In this document: positions 7,482-12,807 of the stretch, piece after piece
Layout: each line of letters begins with the position of its first letter
How positions within the stretch are numbered: the stretch's first letter is position 1
Assembly (NCBI GenBank): GCA_027322565.1
Contig: DAHVRG010000198.1
Span: forward strand, 1 to 12,807
DNA length: 12,807 nt
From: Georgenia sp.
GTDB taxonomy: Bacteria; Actinomycetota; Actinomycetes; Actinomycetales; Actinomycetaceae
Direction of reading: 5' to 3'
Notes under the pieces: model-generated
Seen by the model: the letters and a program-made list of their open reading frames with translations, nothing else
Database searches by the model: none
What the model was told of the DNA's origin: nothing
Program-made: the position numbers and the translations under genes

Positions 7482-8219
7482 TCACGCCGCTCCCCCGTTG
7501 ACGAAGAGGGTCTGGCCGTTGACCCAGCGGCCGGGGCCGGCGAGGAAGGCGACCGTCTCGGCGATGTCCCCCGGGGTGCCCAGCCGCTGGAACGGGTTGC
7601 CGCTCGCGATCCGTTCCACGAGCTCGGGGCTCTTGCCGTCGAGGAAGAGCGGGGTGGCGGTGGGGCCGGGAGCGACGGTGTTGACCGTGACGTCCCGGCC
7701 GCGCAGCTCGCGCGCCAGGATGAGGGAGAGCGCCTCGACCGCGCCCTTGGAGGCGGCGTACGCGCCGTAGCCCGGCGTCTGCAGCCGGGTGACCGAGGTG
7801 GAGAAGGTGATGATCGCGCCGCCGGGGCGGAGGCGCTGGGCCGCGAGCTTGGCGACGACGAAAGTCCCGCGCACGTTGACGCGCTGGACCCGGTCGAACA
7901 CCTCGAGGTCGAGCTCGGCGACGGGCGCCAACGGCATGATCCCCGCAGTGTGGACGAGCACGTCCACACCGCCGAGCTCCTGCTCGGCCACGTCGAACAG
8001 GGCCGTGGCCGTCCCCTCCTCCGCGATGTCGCCACCGACGGCGACGGCGCGTCCTCCCCGCTCGGTGACGGCGGCGACGGTCTCCTCGGCGCGCTTCCGG
8101 TTGCCGTTGTAGTGGACGACGACGGCGGTCCCGTCGGCGGCGAGGCGCAGGACACTGGCCCGCCCGATGCCGCCGGAGCCGCCGGTCACGATCGCGACAC
8201 GCTCGGTGGTGCTGGTCAT
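7482..8219 (-). CDS. Short-chain dehydrogenase/reductase (classical SDR)
   Basis: A 245-residue NAD(P)-dependent oxidoreductase with a Rossmann fold. The cofactor motif TGGSGGIG is at 12-19, GGD at 62-64 marks the cofactor side, HTAG at 90-93 stands for the usual NNAG, Asn115 is in VNVRG, the catalytic Ser lies in FSTS (139-142), and Tyr154 and Lys158 form YAASK. The C-terminal GRWVNGQTLFVNGG is typical. The substrate is unknown. The ATG at 8219 is chosen because GGGGG lies five bases upstream; an ATG four codons earlier (8231) has no good ribosome binding site. It diverges from a TetR gene, so regulation by that TetR is likely. Confidence 0.93.
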   Translation of the reverse strand: MTSTTERVAIVTGGSGGIGRASVLRLAADGTAVVVHYNGNRKRAEETVAAVTERGGRAVAVGGDIAEEGTATALFDVAEQELGGVDVLVHTAGIMPLAPVAELDLEVFDRVQRVNVRGTFVVAKLAAQRLRPGGAIITFSTSVTRLQTPGYGAYAASKGAVEALSLILARELRGRDVTVNTVAPGPTATPLFLDGKSPELVERIASGNPFQRLGTPGDIAETVAFLAGPGRWVNGQTLFVNGGAA

Positions 8220-8231
8220 GATGGCCCCCAT

Positions 8232-8290
8232 CTATGTGGACAACCTGTACATTAACGCTGACAAGAGAAATGAACAAGAGGTTCACATAG
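8232..8290. promoter_or_regulatory. SDR/tetR control region: SDR promoter and candidate TetR operators
   Basis: This short AT-rich stretch has ordered repeats. CTATGTG (8232-8238) is mirrored by CACATAG (8284-8290), and AACCT (8242-8246) by AGGTT (8279-8283), so the two ends are inverted copies differing by a 3-base insert (GAC). TGAAC-N5-GTTCA (8271-8285) is a compact palindrome. A minus-strand promoter reads TTGTTC (8272-8277), a 17-base spacer, then TAATGT (8249-8254). The palindrome overlaps the -35, a good place for repression. TetR binding is inferred from position and symmetry. Confidence 0.5.
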
Positions 8291-8312
8291 TCTGTTCCCG
8301 GGGAGGAGCACG

Positions 8313-8912
8313 ATGACCGAGCAGCGCACCACCGCCCGGCGCGGGAGGGGGCGCCGGCCCGCGGCCGAGGTCCGTGCCGACGTGCTCTCCGCGACCGGAA
8401 GGCTCCTGCTGCAGGAAGGGCTCCCGGCCGTCACCTTCGACCGCGTCGCCCGGGAGGCAGGGGCGAGCAAGGTCACGCTCTACAAGTGGTCGCCCTCGCC
8501 CGGTGCGCTGGCCGCCGAGGCCTACTTCGCCCGGAGCGCGCCGACACTGACGTTCCCCGACACCGGCGACGTCCGCGCCGACCTCACCGCCCAGCTCAAG
8601 GCCTTCGTCCGGTGGCTGACCCACGAGGGTGCTGCCGGCCCGGTCTCCCAGCTCGTCGGGGCGGCACAGACCGACCCGCACGTCGCCCGGGCATGGGCCG
8701 AGCAGTACGCCCGGCCGCGCCGCGAGCTGGCGCGCGAGCGCCTGCGCAGCGCACAGGAGCGCGGGCAGCTCCGCGCCGACGCCGACCTCGACATCGTCGT
8801 CGACCAGCTCTGGGGCGCCTGCTACCACCGCCTGCTCGTCCTGCAGGTGCCCTTCGACGAGACCGTCGTCTCCCGGCTCGTCGACCAGGCACTGTACGGC
8901 GCGGCGCGCTGA
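8313..8912 (+). CDS. TetR/AcrR-family transcriptional regulator
   Basis: A 199-residue repressor-type protein. The basic N-terminus (RRGRGRRPAAEVR) is followed by the TetR helix-turn-helix (about residues 23-62; TFDRVAREAGASKVTLYKW), where SKVTLYKW is the recognition helix. The C-terminal 130 residues are helical, include RRELARERLRSAQERGQL, and would form the ligand and dimer domain. The ATG at 8313 has GGGAGGAG (8301-8308) upstream. It faces away from the SDR gene and probably represses it and itself through the symmetric repeats between them. The ligand is unknown. Its 3' half is overlapped on the other strand by the run-on tail of the DUF2809 frame. Confidence 0.93.
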   Translation: MTEQRTTARRGRGRRPAAEVRADVLSATGRLLLQEGLPAVTFDRVAREAGASKVTLYKWSPSPGALAAEAYFARSAPTLTFPDTGDVRADLTAQLKAFVRWLTHEGAAGPVSQLVGAAQTDPHVARAWAEQYARPRRELARERLRSAQERGQLRADADLDIVVDQLWGACYHRLLVLQVPFDETVVSRLVDQALYGAAR

Positions 8913-9324
8913 GCGTCCGGTCGGCCACGTAGGCGGCCGCGCAGCCGCCGGCGTAGGCGATGAGGTCCGTCGCCACGAACGTCGTGCCGAGCACCAGCCG
9001 GACCGGCGGCCAGGACCGTGCCAGCTCCGCGGGCACACCGGTGAGCTGGAACGCCTCGACCAGCACGCAGACCGCCACCGCGGCAGCGGCGACCACGAAC
9101 CTGGGTCTCGCGGGTACGAGGATCCCGACGAGGAGGTAGACGAGGACGGCGTACAGGCCGTCACCCACGGGACCGGCCCAGACCCCGTCGCCAGCTGTGC
9201 GGACGCCGAGCCCCAGCGCGACGGTCGCCGGCACGGCCAGGGCCAGCCGGGATCGCCGGGAGCCGGTGCGACGACTCGGCGCGACGGCGGCCGACGAGGA
9301 CGCCGGCACGTGCTGGTCCGCCAT
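8596..9324 (-). CDS. DUF2809-family small membrane protein with a long run-on C-terminal tail
   Basis: Residues about 27-139 match the DUF2809 pattern: GD..LYAVLVYLLVG, ARPRF, VLVEAFQLTGVPA, RLVLGTTF and DLIAYAGG, with about four hydrophobic segments. The family usually ends there, at about 130-150 residues. Here the frame continues for another 103 Arg/Pro/Gly-rich residues that are wholly antisense to tetR and look like non-coding shadow. The family's function is unknown. The start at 9324 is chosen for GGAG five bases upstream; an ATG at 9357 is also possible. The core is well supported; the true end may be near 8908 if a stop was lost or a base is miscalled. Confidence 0.72.
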   Translation of the reverse strand: MADQHVPASSSAAVAPSRRTGSRRSRLALAVPATVALGLGVRTAGDGVWAGPVGDGLYAVLVYLLVGILVPARPRFVVAAAAVAVCVLVEAFQLTGVPAELARSWPPVRLVLGTTFVATDLIAYAGGCAAAYVADRTLSAPRRTVPGRRAGRRRSRRRAPAGRAGGGSRRPRAGRRRCRGRRRRGAARAPVRCAGARAPARGAAGRTARPMPGRRAGRSVPPRRAGRPGRQHPRGSATGRRP

Positions 9325-9350
9325 GGCTGCTCCGATCCCGCGTGTACCCG

Positions 9351-9370
9351 CGGCCATGCTGCCATGGCCG
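9351..9370 (-). terminator. Perfect 8-bp hairpin after the ABC exporter gene
   Basis: CGGCCATG (9351-9358) and CATGGCCG (9363-9370) are exact reverse complements around CTGC. It lies about 40 bases beyond the exporter stop and about 30 bases before the DUF2809 start, on the strand of both. There is no U tract, so it may be a U-less terminator or a regulatory stem in the leader of the next gene. Confidence 0.4.
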
Positions 9371-9406
9371 GCCGAGCACTCGTGCGCCGTCGCCGGAGCA
9401 CGCCCG

Positions 9407-11299
9407 TCAGGACCGCACGGCAGGCTCCAGGTCGTCCTCCGCGGCGGCGAACTGGGTGCGGTGGAGCTCGGCGTACCGGCCGCCGGCGGCGAGCAGCTCG
9501 GGGTGGCGCCCCGCCTCGACGATGCGCCCGTCCTCGACGACGAGGATCTGGTCCGCCGCCCGGACGGTGGAGAGCCGGTGGGCGATGACGAGGGCGGTGC
9601 GCCCCGCCAGGGCCTCGGTCAGCGCCTCCTGGACGGCGTGCTCCGACGTCGAGTCGAGGTGGGCGGTCGCCTCGTCGAGGATGACCACCCGGGGTTGGGC
9701 GAGAAGCACCCGGGCGGTGGTCAGCCGCTGCCGCTCCCCGCCCGAGAAGCGGTACCCCCGCTCCCCCACGACGGTGTCGAGACCGTCGGGCAACGCGGCG
9801 ACGAGCTCGGCGAGCCGGGCGCGGCCGAGCACCTCCCACAGCTCCTCGTCGGTCGCCTCGGGACGGGAGATGGCGAGGTTGGCGCGGACGGTGTCGTGGA
9901 ACAGGTGCCCGTCCTGGGTGACCATCCCGACGGCGTCCCGGAGCGACGCCGTCGTGAGCTCGCGGACGTCGACCCCGCCCAGGCGGACCGCACCCTCGTC
10001 GACGTCGTACAGGCGCGGGACGAGCGCGGCGATGGTCGACTTGCCGGCTCCCGAGGAGCCGACGAGCGCCACCGTCTGCCCCGGTCCCACCCGGAACGAG
10101 ACACCGTGGAGCACCTCCGCGCCGGCGCGCGGGTCGAGGACGGCAACCTCCTCCAGGGAGGCGAGGGAGACCTTCTCGGCCGAGGGGTAGGCGAACCGGA
10201 CGTCCTCGAGCTCGACCGAGAGCGGCCCCTCAGGGACGGGTACGGCGGTCGGCAGCTCCCGGACCAGCGGCTCGAGATCGAGCACCTCGAAGACCCGCTC
10301 GAAGCTCACCAGTGCGCTCATCACCTCCACCCGCGTGTTCGCCAGGGCGGTCAGCGGTGCGTAGAGCCGGGTGAGCAGCAGCGCGAGGGCGACGACGGCG
10401 CCCGCCTCCATCCGCCCCTCCAGGGCGAGCACCCCGCCCACCCCGTAGACGAGGGCGAGGGCGAGCGCCGAGACGAGCAGAAGGGTGAGGTAGAAGACCT
10501 CGTGCACCATCGCCCGGCGGACTCCGATGTCCCGGACGCGCGCCGCGCGGGGGGCGAACTCGACCGACTCGTGGGCGGGGCTGCCGAACAGCTTGACCAG
10601 CGTCGCGCCGGGCGCGGAGAAGCGCTCGGTCATCCGCGTGCTCATCGCGGCGTTGTGGTTCGCGGCCTCCCGCTGCAGCCGCGCCAGGCGTGCCCCCATG
10701 CGACGCGCCGGGACGACGAAGATGGGCAGCAGGACGAGGGTGAGGAGGGTGACCTGCCAGGAGAGCCCGACCATCGCGACGAACGCGAGCGCCAGGGTGA
10801 CGACGTTGCTCACCACACCGGAGAGCGTGTCGCTGAAGGCACGCTGCGCACCGATGACGTCGTTGTTCAGCCGGCTGACCAGCGCACCGGTCCGGGTGCG
10901 GCTGAAGAAGGCGACCGGCATGGACTGGACGTGGTCGAACACCGCGGTGCGCAGGTCGAGGATGAGCCCCTCCCCGATCGTCGCGGAGAGCCACCGCTGC
11001 AGCAGCCCGAGCCCTGCCTCGGCGAGCGCGGCGAGGGCGATGGCGACCGCCAGGGTGACGACCACCCGCACCTCGGCGCCCGTGGTGAGGGCGTCGACCA
11101 CCCGCCCGGCGAGCAGTGGCGTGGCGACGGTGACCGCGGCGACGACGACGCTGACGAGGACGAACCACGTGATGCGGCGCCGGTGCGGCCGGGCGAAACG
11201 GGCGATGCGGGTGAGCGTCTGCCGGGAGAAGGGCCGACGGTCCTGCTGGGCGTGCATGGTCGTGTAGAGCGAGTGCCACGCCGTGGTCTCCATGCTCAC
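9407..11299 (-). CDS. ABC half-exporter (membrane domain fused to ATPase), MsbA/LmrA/multidrug type
   Basis: A 630-residue half-transporter, likely a homodimer that pumps lipids, drugs or redox-active compounds out of the cell. The N-terminal type IV exporter domain has six hydrophobic segments (ITWFVLVSVVVAAVTVA is the first; FFSRTRTGALVSRLNND is the intracellular coupling stretch). The ATPase domain has Walker A GSSGAGKST (414-422), an actinobacterial insert before it (EKVSLASLEEVAVLD), signature FSGGERQRL (from 518), Walker B VVILDEAT (538-545) and H-loop AHRLS. The start is taken as GTG at 11299 (protein MSMETTAWHSLY), with GGAGG six bases upstream; the ATG two codons in (11293) is less well spaced. 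It diverges from soxR, and the promoter contains a SoxR-box-like sequence. Confidence 0.93.
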   Translation of the reverse strand: MSMETTAWHSLYTTMHAQQDRRPFSRQTLTRIARFARPHRRRITWFVLVSVVVAAVTVATPLLAGRVVDALTTGAEVRVVVTLAVAIALAALAEAGLGLLQRWLSATIGEGLILDLRTAVFDHVQSMPVAFFSRTRTGALVSRLNNDVIGAQRAFSDTLSGVVSNVVTLALAFVAMVGLSWQVTLLTLVLLPIFVVPARRMGARLARLQREAANHNAAMSTRMTERFSAPGATLVKLFGSPAHESVEFAPRAARVRDIGVRRAMVHEVFYLTLLLVSALALALVYGVGGVLALEGRMEAGAVVALALLLTRLYAPLTALANTRVEVMSALVSFERVFEVLDLEPLVRELPTAVPVPEGPLSVELEDVRFAYPSAEKVSLASLEEVAVLDPRAGAEVLHGVSFRVGPGQTVALVGSSGAGKSTIAALVPRLYDVDEGAVRLGGVDVRELTTASLRDAVGMVTQDGHLFHDTVRANLAISRPEATDEELWEVLGRARLAELVAALPDGLDTVVGERGYRFSGGERQRLTTARVLLAQPRVVILDEATAHLDSTSEHAVQEALTEALAGRTALVIAHRLSTVRAADQILVVEDGRIVEAGRHPELLAAGGRYAELHRTQFAAAEDDLEPAVRS

Positions 11300-11305
11300 G
11301 GGGAA

Positions 11306-11310
11306 CCTCC
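11306..11310 (-). promoter_or_regulatory. Ribosome binding site deciding the exporter GTG start
   Basis: GGAGG on the minus strand is followed by six bases (TTCCCC) and GTG at 11299. The alternative ATG at 11293 would be 12 bases away. The spacing favours GTG. Confidence 0.6.
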
Positions 11311-11326
11311 ATCCGGGTCGGTGCCC

Positions 11327-11357
11327 AGCGTCGAACATCAACTACGGTTGAGGTCAA
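11327..11357 (-). promoter_or_regulatory. SoxR-box promoter of the ABC exporter
   Basis: The 18-mer CATCAACTACGGTTGAGG (11336-11353) is an inverted repeat (CATCAAC/GTTGAGG, one mismatch around TACG) close to the SoxR operator CCTCAA...TTGAGG. On the minus strand it lies inside the spacer of TTGACC (-35, 11352-11357) and GACGCT (weak -10, 11327-11332). The spacer is 19 bp, the stretched length that MerR-family activators such as SoxR correct by distorting DNA. The start point would be near 11320. No equivalent promoter is seen toward soxR. Confidence 0.7.
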
Positions 11358-11368
11358 GGAGGTGGGGC

Positions 11369-11836
11369 GTGGCGACGACACCGGCGTGGAAGCAGAAGGA
11401 GCTCAGTGTCGGGCAGGTCGCGGCACGGAGCGGGGTGAGCGTCTCGGCGCTGCACTTCTACGAGCGCGAGGGGCTCATCACCAGCCGCCGAACCTCGGGC
11501 AACCAGCGCCGCTACCGGCGCGACATCCTGCGGAGGGTGGCGCTCATCCGGGTCGCGCAGCGCGTCGGCATCCCGCTCGCCGAGATCCGGGCCGCCCTCG
11601 AGTCGCTGCCGGACGGGCGCACGCCGACGCGGGAGGACTGGGAGCACCTGTCCGAGGTCTGGCGGCAGGCGCTGGAGGACCGGATCCGCAGCCTGCAGCA
11701 GCTGCGTGACGACTTCACCGACTGCATCGGGTGCGGGTGCCTGTCGATCGACCGCTGCGCCCTGGCCAACCCCCGCGACCGCTACGCCGAGCACGGCCCG
11801 GGGCCGCGGCGCCTCATCGAGTCCGAGCGCAGCTGA
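11369..11836 (+). CDS. soxR: SoxR redox-sensing transcriptional activator (MerR family, [2Fe-2S])
   Basis: A 155-residue MerR-type regulator. The winged helix-turn-helix (about 11-80; LSVGQVAARSGVSVSALHFYEREGLI) is followed by the dimer helix (about 85-117) and the iron-sulphur cluster motif CIGCGCLSIDRC with Cys119, 122, 124 and 130 in the exact SoxR spacing C-x2-C-x-C-x5-C. Oxidation of the cluster by redox-cycling compounds turns SoxR into an activator. The start is GTG at 11369 with AAGGAGG (11356-11362) and a six-base spacer. It is 69 bases from the divergent exporter start, with a SoxR box between them, and its stop is two bases from the end of the convergent MFS gene. In actinobacteria SoxR often controls transporters and oxidoreductases, not soxS. 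Confidence 0.95.
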   Translation: MATTPAWKQKELSVGQVAARSGVSVSALHFYEREGLITSRRTSGNQRRYRRDILRRVALIRVAQRVGIPLAEIRAALESLPDGRTPTREDWEHLSEVWRQALEDRIRSLQQLRDDFTDCIGCGCLSIDRCALANPRDRYAEHGPGPRRLIESERS

Positions 11837-11838
11837 GG

Positions 11839-12807
11839 TCACCCCGGGGGTGGCGCCCCGGCACGGTCCCGGGCGCGACCCTGCCCGCGCAGGTCGAGCG
11901 CCGCGACGACGATCGTCACGAGCAGCATCACCCCGGTGGCGGCGAAGCCGGCGGTGATGGCGGCGGTCCAGTCGCTGCCCGCGAGCACCGCGAACGCCAC
12001 GCCGGTGATGACCGCGAGCCCCATGGCGGTGCCGATCCGCTGGGCGGTCTGGAGGACGCCCCCGGCGCTGCCGGAGTACTCCAGCGGAACCTCGGAGAGC
12101 GTGATCGTCTGGTTGGGGGTGATGACCATGCCCTGGGCGGTGCCGATGAACCCGAGGGTGAGGAGCATCCACCAGATGCTCACCGTGCCGGCCGCCGTGA
12201 GCTGGACGACGACGATGGTGAGGACGACGCCGACGAGGGCGCTGGCCACGCCGGCGATGACGATCCGGCGCCCCCGCTCCGTGACCCGGCGGCCCGCCCA
12301 GTGCGAGCTCACCGCCGAGAGCACCGCGGCCGGCAGACCGATGAGACCGGCCTCCAGGGCGGTGCGGCCCTGGCCGTTCTGCACGTAGAGGGCGACGAGC
12401 ACCCACACGCTCGTCACGCCCATGAAGTAGATCCCGGCGATGAGCGTGCCGATGGAGAAGCTCCGGTTCCGGAAGAGCACGAGGTCCACCATCGGCGGGC
12501 GGCCGAGGCGGCGGCAGCGCTGCTCCCACCACACCCACACCGCGAGCAGCCCCAGGCCGGCGACGAGGACGAGCCAGCCGACGGCACCGAGGTCGCGCTG
12601 CACGAACGGGACGAGGATGGCGAGCACGGCCAGCCCGAGGAGCAGCGCACCGAGCGGGTCGAGGTCCCGTACGACGCCCGCCCGGGAACCCACCCGCGGG
12701 GTACGCAGCGGCCGCGGGAACCAGCGCAGCGCGAGGACGATGGCGAGGACGCCGACGGGGATGTTGACGAGGAACGTCCACCGCCAGCCGTCGGCCTCGC
12801 CGGCCAG
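11839..12807 (-). CDS. MFS transporter, DHA2 (14-helix) drug:H+ antiporter family, C-terminal part
   Basis: The frame is open at the right edge, so the N-terminal part lies outside; 322 residues remain. It begins with GWRWTFLVNIPVGV, the hallmark of DHA2 proteins just before helix 6, then shows about nine hydrophobic segments, consistent with helices 6-14 (for example SFSIGTLIAGIYFMGVTS, PAAVLSAVSS and GMVITPNQT). Transporters of this family expel drugs, dyes or redox-active compounds using the proton gradient. It converges on soxR with a two-base gap. The substrate is unknown. A role beside the SoxR-controlled exporter is possible but is not shown, since its promoter is not in the window. 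Confidence 0.9.
   Translation of the reverse strand: MAGEADGWRWTFLVNIPVGVLAIVLALRWFPRPLRTPRVGSRAGVVRDLDPLGALLLGLAVLAILVPFVQRDLGAVGWLVLVAGLGLLAVWVWWEQRCRRLGRPPMVDLVLFRNRSFSIGTLIAGIYFMGVTSVWVLVALYVQNGQGRTALEAGLIGLPAAVLSAVSSHWAGRRVTERGRRIVIAGVASALVGVVLTIVVVQLTAAGTVSIWWMLLTLGFIGTAQGMVITPNQTITLSEVPLEYSGSAGGVLQTAQRIGTAMGLAVITGVAFAVLAGSDWTAAITAGFAATGVMLLVTIVVAALDLRGQGRARDRAGAPPPG
11844..11861 (+). terminator. GC-rich hairpin just after soxR
   Basis: CCGGGG (11844-11849) pairs with CCCCGG (11856-11861) around GTGGCG, eight bases past the soxR stop and inside the 3' end of the convergent MFS gene. No U tract. The terminator role is inferred. Confidence 0.35.

Noticed and set aside
9197..11836. Very long open plus-strand frame across the exporter that ends in soxR
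   Set aside because: It is antisense to a clear ABC exporter with all motifs. Its translation upstream of 11369 is a low-complexity Arg/Gly/Asp/Glu-rich sequence without any recognisable domain, as expected for shadow frames in GC-rich DNA; only the soxR part is real.

Overview
This 12.8 kb window is very GC-rich, with dense, mostly minus-strand genes that often overlap by a few bases, GTG starts next to good purine-rich ribosome binding sites, and actinobacterial protein families (an SSB paralogue, an EttA close to actinobacterial forms, paired dynamin-like GTPases, a SoxR). This points to a chromosomal segment of an Actinomycetota species, probably Micrococcales-like. The taxon is inferred from style and families, not from a database match.

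Layout. (1) 1-1152 (+): the 3' part of a glycoside hydrolase family 15 (glucoamylase-like) protein with a C-terminal membrane anchor. (2) 1162-3306 (-): a hotdog thioesterase, coupled by a TGATG overlap to an upstream EttA-type ABC-F ATPase that carries an apparent one-base frameshift in the linker between its two ATPase domains. A near-perfect palindrome covers the convergent stop codons of regions 1 and 2. (3) 3428-7244 (-): a short SSB paralogue lacking the canonical acidic tip, preceded by two P-loop GTPases of the dynamin-like/YfjP type (first soluble, second with two membrane segments) that share an ATGA overlap. A strong hairpin with two alternative 5' arms lies between the GTPases and ssb. 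(4) 7362-7434 (+): tRNA-Arg(TCT). (5) 7482-8912: a short-chain dehydrogenase and a divergent TetR regulator share an AT-rich intergenic region with symmetric repeats, a probable local operator. (6) 8596-9324 (-): a DUF2809 membrane protein whose frame runs on far into the antisense of tetR. (7) 9407-11836: an ABC half-exporter and a divergent SoxR redox sensor, separated by only 69 bases that contain a clear SoxR-box-like 18-mer placed inside a 19-bp promoter spacer facing the exporter. (8) 11839-12807 (-): the C-terminal part of a DHA2-type MFS drug transporter, convergent with soxR and continuing beyond the window.

How they fit together. The thioesterase, ettA, ssb and GTPase genes form one co-directional housekeeping block with membrane-remodelling, ssDNA-binding and translation-linked members. 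The SDR/TetR pair looks like a self-contained regulated unit. The SoxR/ABC/MFS end looks like a redox-responsive efflux locus. The strongest points for follow-up are the ettA frameshift, the SoxR-box promoter of the ABC exporter, the palindromic SDR/tetR control region, the GTPase pair with degenerate G motifs next to an SSB, and the dual-arm hairpin upstream of ssb.
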